From assembly GCA_016929055.1 (NCBI GenBank), contig JAFGJN010000014.1, positions 1-37,914 on the forward strand: a DNA stretch of 37,914 nt, in the 5' to 3' direction. Source of the DNA: Candidatus Zhuqueibacterota bacterium. Its GTDB lineage: Bacteria; Zhuqueibacterota; Zhuqueibacteria; Residuimicrobiales; Oceaniaggregativiventaceae. A program made the translations under genes and the position numbers. Shown piece by piece: positions 1 to 7,698 of the stretch (positions within the stretch are counted from its first letter, which is position 1; each line of letters begins with the position of its first letter). The notes under the pieces are model-generated. The model saw nothing but the letters and a program-made list of their open reading frames with translations. It searched no databases and was not told where the DNA came from.

Positions 1-489
1 CCTGACTTCCTCCGTCGGTTTTGCGGCTTTGCAGCTTGGCAGTGCACGCGGCTGCTGAATCGCTGTATCGCACAGCTGCTGCGATGGAGGCGATTCGCCC
101 TGCTCCGATACGCTCGATATCCGTTCCTTTTCATCTTGCAACGACTCTGCCCTCGAACCGCAGCCGTCTGCCGAGTTGCCCAACCTTTATGGAGCCAAAT
201 GCTGTGAAACGACGAGCAACTACCACCAGATAAAAGAACCTTCCCGATATGAGCAAAACGAATCAGGAGGGGGGACGACTGCTGACAGGCCAGTCCAAAT
301 CCTTGTCCCCGCTAAAAAACCTTTCTTGCAACTTGATATCACCTTTCCAACAAATGATGCCCATTTTCAGCTCAACCTCCCACTTTTGATTTGATCCCCA
401 AAGCGTCCGCCTCATACTTTTTTGACAGGAGCGAATAACCCGACCGGGCGGTTCGCTCAAGGCCCGTATATCTCTTTGGGAGGTTTACA
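1..489. other. No recognisable gene; upstream flank of the TonB receptor remnant
   Basis: I find no convincing gene here. A + strand frame is open from the window edge to about 207, but its translation is rich in Arg, Cys and Trp and matches nothing I know. The opposite strand gives no better candidate. The last 30 bases carry a purine-rich ribosome site (GGGAGG near 478) for the reading frame at 490. A weak promoter-like pair, TTGATC near 391 and CATACT near 413, could serve that frame. The stretch may be decayed coding DNA next to the damaged receptor. Confidence 0.4.
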
Positions 490-1552
490 ATGAAAATGTC
501 GTTTTTTCTCCTCATCTTGTTTGCCCTTGCTTCCTTTGCAGCAAATCCCGATCACGTACACACAATCAGCGGTGCGGTTTATGGTGTCCACCATCATGAC
601 GGCGAGGCGCACCTCGAGCCGCTCATTGCCGCCAACATCTATTGGAACAATACCACCATCGGCACAACAAGCGACGCTGATGGTCGGTTCACACTTGCCC
701 TCACATCGATGACGAATCAACTGATCGTTCGCTATGTGGGCTATGCAGCCGATACTCTCACGGTTGCACCGCATTCGCCGTTTCTCGAGATCCATTTGCA
801 AACCCTGCACACGCTGCAAGAGGTGACCGTTCATGCCGAAAAACCGCATACCCTGCATCATTTGCACGAGACGGTCAACACACAATCGATTACCCAACAG
901 GGATGTTGAAGAGGCAAGGAATGGCGGTCTGCAACTCTATCGGGAATTCCGGTTGGGAGAGGATCGTCCGGGTTCTCTGACGATCGATTTTTACCGCACC
1001 GAATTTCACAACCAGATCGTTGTCGATCTGGATTCGGACGTTCAAGCCATTCACGTATCCAACCTGGACGGTTGCGCGTTTTCCAACAGCGGTCAGATCG
1101 AATTCATAGTCACGGCCGCTCACGGCCTCGAGGTCACCGGCGCTTACCGTCTCAACGATGTCAAGTCGACCTCTGTGCACCGGTTGCGCGAGTTGCCGTT
1201 GAATCCTAGACACAAGGGGCTGGTCGCTCTATCGTACACGTGTCCCGGGCGCGCCTGGCGTTTCGACGTCACGACCCAATATACCGGCCGTACCCGATTG
1301 CCCGATACCGATGCCAATCCGCCCGAATTTCGCCTGGCTGGTATTTCTCCGGACTATGTCCAGATATTTGCCCAGATTACGCGCAAATTTTCAGCCCTTG
1401 AGCTCTACGCAGGCGTGGAAAATCTCGGCAACTTTCGCCAATCGCAGCCGATCCTGGCCTGGAGCGAGCCGTTCAGTCCTTATTTCGACTCGTCACAGAT
1501 TTGGGGGCCGACTGTGGGACGTCGTTTTTATTTGGGCCTGCGGTTGAACTAG
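490..1552 (+). pseudogene. TonB-dependent outer-membrane receptor with large internal deletion
   Basis: Two pieces of one receptor abut. The first frame (490-909) has a signal peptide (hydrophobic residues 5-18), then a beta-sandwich of the carboxypeptidase-regulatory-like type (GTTSDADGRFTL), then the start of the plug region (LQEVTVHAE, NTQSITQQG). It hits a stop at 907-909. The second frame, open from about 899 to 1552 and shifted relative to the first, resumes inside the barrel (FYRTEFHNQIVVDLD) and runs to a normal C-terminus ending in the beta-strand RRFYLGLRLN. The plug and roughly half the barrel are missing, and the reading frame changes at the join near 900. Intact members of this family are about 700 residues; only about 350 remain here. 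The His-rich N-terminus (HHHDGEAH) hints at a metal or metal-chelate ligand, but that is speculative. An assembly collapse would look the same. Confidence 0.75.
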
Positions 1553-1661
1553 TCAGTTTTGCAGCGCACTCGAGTCCAGTTTGCAGGCCGGACTCGAATG
1601 CAGCTTCAATAAAATCATCTTTCGGCGGGTATCTAAATTCAGGGAATCGATTTGAAATCAT

Positions 1662-1689
1662 TGGTGTCCGGTCGAACGACCGGACACCA
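1662..1689. repeat. Perfect 13-bp inverted repeat (hairpin)
   Basis: Arms TGGTGTCCGGTCG and CGACCGGACACCA are perfectly complementary and separated by two bases, which would fold as a stem with a GAAC loop. No T-tract follows on either strand, so it is not a textbook intrinsic terminator. It could end the receptor transcript by another route, be a dispersed palindromic repeat, or bind a dimeric regulator. Confidence 0.6.
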
Positions 1690-2250
1690 GCGATGTAAAA
1701 TATTTTATTGTCTTTTACAAAAAATAGTTGCGCTTTACTGGCATAATCGCTATTTTGATTTCAGTGAAATGAACGGTGTTCAAACGCTTTCGTGATTCTC
1801 CGGCATACTCGATCGCCTATGCTGCCGATGCAGGTAAGTGACGATACTCCCCAGAGCTGATCCGATACCGCGACCGACACACCGCCCCTGAGCCCAAACC
1901 TTCATTTCACCGACGCACAAACACATGCCCGTGAAACGGATTCAACGGAGACGATCTGTGGTTCCGAACGGTTATTTTGACGGAAGCGACGCGAAGCTTG
2001 GCGACAGTTTGTGGAAATGTTTGGGCGATCCATCCTACCCCGTTAATTGCCAAAATCCCAAAATCAGCTTGATTCCAGCTCTGTATTTTAAGGATCGCAG
2101 AGAGCTGTTCAGCGATCGAGCATCGCATAAGGGGTGATCCGGCACCGTTTCGCAAGGATTGTCGAGCAGGCAGATTGTGCTCTCATTTTCTCAGCTCAAG
2201 GCTGTAACAGCGAGTCGGTTTCATGCAATTCCTTTCACCGTTTCACATCT

Positions 2251-2276
2251 CCGGCACAAGAATCGTGCCGGCTTTT
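2251..2276 (+). terminator. Hairpin with short T-run ahead of the hydrogenase operon
   Basis: CCGGCAC (2251-2257) and GTGCCGG (2265-2271) form a 7-bp GC-rich stem with a 7-base loop, followed by CTTTTC. It sits 83 bases before the first hydrogenase-operon start codon. It could be the terminator of an upstream transcript or an attenuator in the operon leader. The T-run is short, so confidence is moderate. Confidence 0.4.
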
Positions 2277-2353
2277 CAGAGATAGCCAACTCCCGTCTAT
2301 TCGCGACTCTGATGGTTGCGAAAACGTTTCCGCGCTAACCCAGGAGGACGGTT

Positions 2354-3391
2354 ATGATCGTGAAAGCCGATGCTCTGTTCTCTTTTCTCACCCGCTGCGC
2401 CAAAGAGGAACTCTCGCCTTATTCCCAGGTTTTCTTTCCCCTGCGGCCGACGACTCACCCCGATACACTGGTATTAAGCGACAACCCCGATCTCGGAACT
2501 CTGGAAATTGATTCCTATCGCCCGGTCGATCCGGTCAAGCTCTTGCTTTATTCGGTGCGCGAACGGGTTTATCCCGAAATTCGCAATGTTCCTGAACGAT
2601 TGATCGTCGGCGTCAAGGCCTGTGATCTCCGCGCCGTCGAGGTGCTGGATCGTGCCATGATCAATGATGATTTCACTGATCCTTCTTATGCCGCCTGGCG
2701 CAAAGCGACAACGCTCGTTTCCTGCGACTGCACAGCAACCGCCCCGACCTGTCATTGTACCCTGGTCGACGGCAAACCTTACGCCGAGAGCGGATTTGAC
2801 GCCAATCTCTCCCGCCTGGGCGACGAATTTTTGCTGACCGCAACAACAGAGAAAGGCAAAGCGTTCGTTCAGGCGCTTCAGGACTTTACTTCACTTGCCG
2901 CCGCCACCAGGGAATCCAAGATAGAGGTGACGAAAAATCGCGAACAGATGATTCAACAGGTCGATCGACAAAATGCCGATCTGAAGCGTTCGAGGGATTA
3001 TACGGCGATGCGCAAAGTAAAGGAGCAGCCGTGGGAGATCGAATCCAAAGAATGTGTCGGATGCGGCGCCTGCACTCATATTTGCCCAACCTGTTATTGC
3101 CTGATCCTGAACGATGAAAGCCAGGGCAAACGCTTTGTCAAGGTGCGCAGTTACGACTCGTGTCAATGGAATGGCTATGCCCGAGTCGCCGGCGGTGGCA
3201 CACCCCGGCCAAAGATGACCGAGCGATTTCGCAATCGCTATTTGTGCAAGTTCGATTATATGCCGAGCAATTTCGACCGTCTCGGCTGCACTGGCTGTGG
3301 CCGCTGTACCGATGCTTGTCCGGCCAAAATCGATTTCCGCAGTGCGGTGCAAATGATCCTCAAAGCCGGCACGCTTGAACAGACCAGATGA
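2354..3391 (+). CDS. Iron-sulfur electron-transfer protein, sulfhydrogenase beta / AsrA family
   Basis: A 345-residue protein related to the beta subunit of soluble sulfhydrogenase (HydB) and to anaerobic sulfite reductase subunit A (AsrA). The N-terminal two-thirds contains the family signature GVKACDLRAV (residues 86-95) and the cysteine pairs CDC and CHC near 124-135. Two [4Fe-4S] motifs follow: Cys234, 237, 240 and 244, and Cys312, 315, 318 and 322. Between them lies the conserved stretch DSCQWNGYARVAGG. In known complexes this subunit carries electrons between the flavin subunit and the catalytic part. AGGAGG sits 6 bases before the start. It is the first gene of the hydrogenase operon and is directly followed by its usual flavoprotein partner, so I infer that the pair form the NAD(P)H end of the complex. 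Confidence 0.85.
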   Translation: MIVKADALFSFLTRCAKEELSPYSQVFFPLRPTTHPDTLVLSDNPDLGTLEIDSYRPVDPVKLLLYSVRERVYPEIRNVPERLIVGVKACDLRAVEVLDRAMINDDFTDPSYAAWRKATTLVSCDCTATAPTCHCTLVDGKPYAESGFDANLSRLGDEFLLTATTEKGKAFVQALQDFTSLAAATRESKIEVTKNREQMIQQVDRQNADLKRSRDYTAMRKVKEQPWEIESKECVGCGACTHICPTCYCLILNDESQGKRFVKVRSYDSCQWNGYARVAGGGTPRPKMTERFRNRYLCKFDYMPSNFDRLGCTGCGRCTDACPAKIDFRSAVQMILKAGTLEQTR

Positions 3392-3420
3392 TCAAAAGCA
3401 AAAGGGAGGAGGGGTCTCTG

Positions 3421-4242
3421 ATGAGCAATCCCTACCGCGTCATTTCGGCGAGTATCACAGAAGTGATACAGGAATCGCCGCTGATCCGGACATTAAAGCT
3501 TTTGCCGGAGGAACCCATAGTTTTTAAAACCGGACAGTTCGTCGAGCTCTCCATTCCCAATATCGGCGAAGGTCCATTTACGCCCTCTTCGTCCCATTAC
3601 ATCTCCGACCGCATGGATATCACCATCATGAAAACCGGTTTTGTCACCGATTATGTCCACCGGGCGCAGGTCGGCGATACGGTCGGGTTGCGGGGCCCTT
3701 ACGGCAGCCACTATCCGCTTGAAAAATTCGATGGTAAGGATGTGCTGATCCTCGGTGGCGGTTGCGGTCTCGCCCCGCTGCGGTCGCTTTTTCTTACCCT
3801 GCTGCACGATGTCGACCGCTACAAAAGCATCACCTTTTTTGCCGGCGCCAAGTCTCCCCAGGATTGCATCTACAAGGATCAGGTGAGCGGTTGGCGCCAG
3901 TTTCCAACCGTTCGTTTTGTCCGATCCGTCGACGCGGTACCGGAAGGCCAGGAATGGAATGAAGATGTCGGGCTGGTCACCAAACTGCTCGCTAACCTCG
4001 ATATCGATCCAAAGACCAATCCCGCCATTGTCTGCGGTCCGCCTCTGATGATGAAATTCGGCACCCTGGAACTGCTGAAAAACGGTTTCAAGGAATCCAA
4101 TATCTATCTCTCCATGGAAAAAAAGATGTACTGCGGTTTTGGCCAATGCCGTCACTGCGTCATGGGCCCCTATTATGCCTGCAAAGACGGCCCGGTATTT
4201 ACCTATGAAAGCATAAAAAACGAGGAGGGCATTTGGGAATGA
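3421..4242 (+). CDS. FAD/NAD(P)-binding oxidoreductase, sulfhydrogenase gamma / AsrB family
   Basis: A 273-residue flavoprotein of the ferredoxin-NADP+ reductase superfamily, like HydG of sulfhydrogenase and AsrB of anaerobic sulfite reductase. The N-terminal half is the FAD barrel (TGQFVELSIP, residues 37-46). The nucleotide-binding half has the glycine-rich loop LGGGCGLAPLRS (111-122) and CGPPLMMKF (205-213). The C-terminus carries a [2Fe-2S] site, Cys238, 243, 246 and 254 (CGFGQCRHC then YYAC). I chose 3421 because GGGAGGAGG lies just upstream; an in-frame ATG at 3388 would overlap the previous gene and lacks this spacing. Its expected role is to exchange electrons with NADH or NADPH. Which nucleotide is used cannot be decided by eye. 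Confidence 0.85.
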   Translation: MSNPYRVISASITEVIQESPLIRTLKLLPEEPIVFKTGQFVELSIPNIGEGPFTPSSSHYISDRMDITIMKTGFVTDYVHRAQVGDTVGLRGPYGSHYPLEKFDGKDVLILGGGCGLAPLRSLFLTLLHDVDRYKSITFFAGAKSPQDCIYKDQVSGWRQFPTVRFVRSVDAVPEGQEWNEDVGLVTKLLANLDIDPKTNPAIVCGPPLMMKFGTLELLKNGFKESNIYLSMEKKMYCGFGQCRHCVMGPYYACKDGPVFTYESIKNEEGIWE

Positions 4243-4742
4243 AACGATTGTTTATCGACGTCCCGGAGCTGCTCCGCACCGGCACCTCGCCCGAATCCAT
4301 TCGCTGCGAATATCTTTTTCATCGCAAAAACAACGGTCCTTTTTCCCTGCTCGAAGTGGCCGAGTTTGCGTCGTATTGTCGTCAATGCACCGACGCTTTT
4401 TGCGTCATCGCTTGTCCGACCGAAGCGCTCGAACGTCTCTCTTCAGGAACGATCAAACGCTACAATATGCGCTGTGTCGGTTGCAAAAGCTGCATCCTGG
4501 CCTGTCCCTTTGGCACCATCTTTCCACAAGTGATCAATTATGTCACCGCCCAATGCGATTTTTGCCTCAATCAACTGGAACAGGATGCCGATTACATCCC
4601 CGAATGCGTCAAAACAGCACCGGCCCAGACGTTTCGAATGATTGAAATCGATGAGGACAAACCGGAGGAACAGGTTTTTCTCGTCGGCGAACATTTGGCG
4701 GTCAAAAGCCCGAACTGGCGTAAAAAGGAGGGGCGGATATGA
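4239..4742 (+). CDS. HycB-like polyferredoxin linking redox module to hydrogenase
   Basis: A 167-residue cytoplasmic 4Fe-4S protein of the HycB/HydN type. Visible clusters: Cys47, 50, 55 and 59 (CRQCTDAFCVIAC), Cys79, 82, 85 and 89 (CVGCKSCILAC), and a third set Cys106, 109 and 123 (CDFC then ECVKTA). In the third set Ala127 stands where a fourth cysteine is usual, so that cluster may be absent, may recruit Cys23, or may be [3Fe-4S]. The start ATG overlaps the stop of the preceding gene (ATGA), with GAGGAGGG upstream; a TTG two codons earlier is less likely. Position between the flavoprotein and the membrane subunits suggests it carries electrons from the NAD(P)H module to the NuoI/NuoB-like chain. 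Confidence 0.8.
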   Translation: MKRLFIDVPELLRTGTSPESIRCEYLFHRKNNGPFSLLEVAEFASYCRQCTDAFCVIACPTEALERLSSGTIKRYNMRCVGCKSCILACPFGTIFPQVINYVTAQCDFCLNQLEQDADYIPECVKTAPAQTFRMIEIDEDKPEEQVFLVGEHLAVKSPNWRKKEGRI

Positions 4743-5668
4743 GTCTGCTGACGCTGTTTTATTTGCTCATTTTTCCGGGCCTGTTGTTTACCGCCGTTCT
4801 TGGCCTGTCGGTGGGATGGGTTGACCGCAAACTTTCGGCCCGCTTTCAATTCCGGGTCGGACCACCGTTTTTTCAGAATTTTTATGATTTTATCAAACTT
4901 TTGGGCAAAGAGACCCTGATTGTACGCGATTCGGTCCAATCGCTCTTTATCGCCGCTCCCTTGATCGCTTTTGCCGCGCTGGTGTGCATCTCGGCGTTGA
5001 TCGGCGTCGCGCTCTTTTTCGGTGCCAGCTTTATCGGCGACTTGTATGTGCTTATGTATCTGCTGATGGTCTATTCTGTCATGGTCATCCTCGGCGGTTC
5101 CGCCACCGGCAATGTCTATTCCAGCATCGGTGCCGGACGCGAGATGAAACTCTTGCTTGCCGATGAACTTGCTTTTATCCTGGTCTGCCTGGTTCCGATC
5201 GTCAAGGCCGGGTACGAAATTCGCCTGAGCGAAATTCTCTCTGCCCAACAACTGGGCGGCGCCTTTATCGCTTCACCTTCCGGTATCCTCGCTTTTCTTA
5301 TCGCGCTGATCTGCATTCAGGCAAAAATGGCGCTGCCACCCTTTAATATTCCGGAAGCCGAAACCGAGATTGTCGAAGGCCCCTTTATGGAATACTCGGG
5401 ACCGCCGCTTGCTTTCTGGAAGCTTAACCATTTCATGATGTATGTTTTTTATCCGTTTCTTCTGATCCTGCTTTTTCTCGGTGGTTTTTCTGCCGGAGGA
5501 TGGGGTGTGCTCTGGTTTATCCTCAAATATTTGCTTATCGTCGTGGTCATGATCATTATTAAAAATACCAATCCGCGCGTGCGCATCGATACTGCGCTGC
5601 ATTTTTTCTGGAACATCGCCTTTCCCGTCAGTCTTGTCGCATTGATTCTCGCCGTATTAGGAGTCTAA
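4739..5668 (+). CDS. mbhM: NuoH-like membrane anchor subunit of group 4 [NiFe] hydrogenase
   Basis: A 309-residue polytopic membrane protein of the complex I subunit 1 family (NuoH/EchB/HycD/MbhM), with about eight hydrophobic segments. The signature ARFQFRVGPPFFQNFYDFIK appears near residue 35, and the acidic loop PPFNIPEAETEIVEGPFMEY (about 200-219) is the conserved cytoplasmic region that faces the small subunit. In energy-converting hydrogenases this subunit docks the soluble arm and passes conformational or electrostatic change to the ion channels. The start overlaps the previous stop, implying translational coupling. Length is close to that of other hydrogenase-type members. Confidence 0.9.
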   Translation: MSLLTLFYLLIFPGLLFTAVLGLSVGWVDRKLSARFQFRVGPPFFQNFYDFIKLLGKETLIVRDSVQSLFIAAPLIAFAALVCISALIGVALFFGASFIGDLYVLMYLLMVYSVMVILGGSATGNVYSSIGAGREMKLLLADELAFILVCLVPIVKAGYEIRLSEILSAQQLGGAFIASPSGILAFLIALICIQAKMALPPFNIPEAETEIVEGPFMEYSGPPLAFWKLNHFMMYVFYPFLLILLFLGGFSAGGWGVLWFILKYLLIVVVMIIIKNTNPRVRIDTALHFFWNIAFPVSLVALILAVLGV

Positions 5669-5670
5669 AT

Positions 5671-6090
5671 ATGGGATGGTACAACAAACGCCTGGCCAAA
5701 TCGATCTGGGTCTTTCATATCAGCGGATCGCCGTGCAACAACTGCGACATTGAAATTCTCGATTTGCTGACGCCCCGATACGACTTGGAACGCATGGGAA
5801 TCAAACTGGTCGGATCGATTCGCCATGCCGATGTTCTCCTGGTCACAGGAATCTTTAATCAAAAAGTCGCCCCCAAAATTGCGCATATCTACAAGCAGGC
5901 ACCCAAGCCGATATTTGTCGTAGCAATCGGGACTTGTCCCACTTCCGGCTGTTGCTTCAAGGATAGCTATAATATAACAGCCAAACGAGAGGATGTGATT
6001 CCCATCGATCTCTATATACCCGGTTGTCCGCCAAAACCCGAGTCGATGATCGAGGGTGTGGCCAAGCTGGTGGAGGTGCTCAATGGATAA
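5671..6090 (+). CDS. mbhJ: [NiFe]-hydrogenase small subunit, NuoB/EchC/MbhJ type
   Basis: A compact 139-residue small subunit that binds the proximal [4Fe-4S] cluster. The four ligands are visible: Cys22 and Cys25 (SPCNNCDIE), Cys89 (GTCPTSG) and Cys119 (PGCPPKP). It lacks the extra clusters and Tat signal of uptake-hydrogenase small subunits, as expected for group 4. It hands electrons from the NuoI-like ferredoxin to the Ni-Fe site of the large subunit. The start is 2 bases after the anchor gene's stop, with TAGGAG upstream. Confidence 0.92.
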   Translation: MGWYNKRLAKSIWVFHISGSPCNNCDIEILDLLTPRYDLERMGIKLVGSIRHADVLLVTGIFNQKVAPKIAHIYKQAPKPIFVVAIGTCPTSGCCFKDSYNITAKREDVIPIDLYIPGCPPKPESMIEGVAKLVEVLNG

Positions 6091-6514
6091 AATGGATCAA
6101 TTCATCGTCGATATGGGAGACTTGATCGGCAAAACTGTGCGCAAGAAGAAACGGCTCTATTTTCAAGTCAAACAGGAAAATTTGCGCCAAGTCGCCGGTA
6201 TTCTTTTCAATCGTATGAAATGCCGGTTATCGACGGCCACCGCCACGGAAACTTTTCATCACATCGAAGTGCTCTATCATTTTTCGCACGATGCAACAGG
6301 GGATTATTTTTGTCCGCGTATCCTGATTGACGACAAAAAAAATCCCCGGGTTGACTCGATTGCGCCAGTGATCAAAGGAGCGGAGTGGATCGAGCGCGAG
6401 ATGTTTGATTTCTGGGGAATCGATTTTGTTGGTCATCCCCATTTGCAGCGCCTTTTGGCCAAGGATCATCCGCAAGGGCTGGACCAGCCGCTTCGATTCA
6501 GGAGGGATAGATGA
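6083..6514 (+). CDS. mbhK: NuoC-like hydrogenase subunit (MbhK/EchD type)
   Basis: A 143-residue protein of the complex I 30-kDa family, present as a separate protein rather than fused to the large subunit as in HycE. The C-terminal signature runs from EREMFDFWGIDFVGHPHLQR to LLAKDHPQG. I chose 6083 because it overlaps the previous gene's end and has GGTGGAGG upstream. An open frame extends further upstream (to 6056) but lies inside the small-subunit gene. It braces the peripheral arm beside the large subunit. Confidence 0.88.
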   Translation: MDKMDQFIVDMGDLIGKTVRKKKRLYFQVKQENLRQVAGILFNRMKCRLSTATATETFHHIEVLYHFSHDATGDYFCPRILIDDKKNPRVDSIAPVIKGAEWIEREMFDFWGIDFVGHPHLQRLLAKDHPQGLDQPLRFRRDR

Positions 6515-7698
6515 GCACAAACCAAATTCCGGTCGGGCCTTTTCACCCACTCTTGGAAGAGGCCGAATATTTCAACATCAAGGTGGAAGGGGAGACCGTC
6601 GTCGATATCGAAATGGATATCGGGTGGATGCATCGGGGACACGAGTTCATTTCCGAGCAAAAGACCTTTACCCAGTCCATTTTTCTGGTCGAGCGTATTT
6701 GCGGTATTTGTTCAACATCCCACCCGATCGCTTGCGTCCATGCGGTCGAAGACATCGACAACATCGATATTCCTCTGCGGGCGCGCTATATTCGCACGTT
6801 GATCGGTGAACTGGAGCGCATTCACAGCCACCTGCTCTGGCTTGGTTTGGCTGGCCATTTTATCGGCTACGATACCCTGTGGATGTGGGCATGGAAGTAT
6901 CGCGAACCGGTACTGCAGATGTTTGAAATCATCTCCGGCAACCGCAACCATTACGGGATGATGCGCGTCGGCGGCGTGGCGCGCGACGTGGATCCCGATG
7001 CTTTGCCGGCGCTGCTCAAGATCCTCGATGAAATCGACGCCAAGATGGAGATGATCGCCAAAGCGGCCAACGATGATCCGGTACTCAAGAGCCGACTCAA
7101 GGGCGTGGGCGTGCTATCGCATCGGGACGCCATCGACTATTGCGCCGTCGGTCCCACCGCTCGAGCTTCCGGCGTCAAAACCGACGTGCGTAAAGATGAA
7201 CCCACAGACGCCTATGATCTCGTCGACTTTGAGGTCATTGTCACTCAGGCGGGCGATGTCTATGACAAAACTGTTGTGCGTCTGCTTGAAATCATGGAAT
7301 CGAGCAAGATCATACGCCAGTGTCTAGAAAAGTTGCGAAGCGTCTCGGGGCCGATTGTCAATAATGTCAAAGAGATCTCCCCGGGCGAAGGAATCGGACG
7401 ATACGAGGCACCGCGCGGCGAGGTTTTTCATTATATGCGCTCCGATGGCTCCAATCGCCCGATTCGCCACAAAGTCCGTGCGCCCAGCTTTGTGAACATT
7501 CCCACCTTTACCGCTTCCTGCAAAGGAATTCCTTTGGCCGATGCCCTGATCACCTTGGCGTCGGTTGATCCGTGCTATTGTTGTACCGAGCGCGCCATAC
7601 GCGTGGTCGGCCATGCGGAACAGGCTGAATCAATCGATCTGTTGCGTTTATCCCGTGAAAAGACAGAACGAATCAGGAGAACCATTCATGGAGCCTAG
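6511..7698 (+). CDS. mbhL: Group 4 [NiFe]-hydrogenase catalytic large subunit
   Basis: A 395-residue NuoD/HycE-type large subunit that keeps all four nickel ligands, so it should be a real hydrogenase and not a complex I or Mbx-like derivative. The L1 motif is RICGICSTSH (Cys64, Cys67); the L2 motif is DPCYCCTER (Cys355, Cys358). A 34-residue tail follows Arg361. By analogy with HycE, whose tail is cut after the Arg of its CTDR motif, the predicted cut is after Arg361, and a HycI-type protease gene lies in the same operon. AGGAGGGA precedes the ATG, and the start overlaps the NuoC-like stop. The reaction is H2 evolution or oxidation on the cytoplasmic face; direction cannot be read from sequence. 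Confidence 0.95.
   Translation: MSTNQIPVGPFHPLLEEAEYFNIKVEGETVVDIEMDIGWMHRGHEFISEQKTFTQSIFLVERICGICSTSHPIACVHAVEDIDNIDIPLRARYIRTLIGELERIHSHLLWLGLAGHFIGYDTLWMWAWKYREPVLQMFEIISGNRNHYGMMRVGGVARDVDPDALPALLKILDEIDAKMEMIAKAANDDPVLKSRLKGVGVLSHRDAIDYCAVGPTARASGVKTDVRKDEPTDAYDLVDFEVIVTQAGDVYDKTVVRLLEIMESSKIIRQCLEKLRSVSGPIVNNVKEISPGEGIGRYEAPRGEVFHYMRSDGSNRPIRHKVRAPSFVNIPTFTASCKGIPLADALITLASVDPCYCCTERAIRVVGHAEQAESIDLLRLSREKTERIRRTIHGA

Larger units (their letters stand above)
1553..2353. other. 800-base spacer between receptor remnant and hydrogenase operon
   Basis: No gene is supported. Short open frames occur on both strands around 1907-2155 and 2134-2511, but none has a ribosome site with a recognisable product, and the last runs into the start of the next gene in another frame. 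The spacer contains two strong inverted repeats (1662-1689 and 2251-2271). The hydrogenase operon promoter should lie here, but I could not place a good -35/-10 pair or a -24/-12 (sigma-54) site. The final ribosome site is AGGAGG at 2342-2347. Confidence 0.4.

Noticed and set aside
240-480. A cobalamin or other riboswitch ahead of the TonB receptor
   Set aside because: I looked for a B12-box-like or other conserved leader and saw none.
1907-2155. Short open frames on both strands in the spacer before the hydrogenase operon
   Set aside because: No convincing ribosome site, no similarity I can recognise, and no conserved composition; more likely chance.
6511-7698. The large subunit as a complex I-type NuoD or an Mbx-like sulfur reductase without nickel
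   Set aside because: Both CxxC nickel motifs are intact, so it is a hydrogenase; Nuo and Mbx proteins lack some or all of these cysteines.
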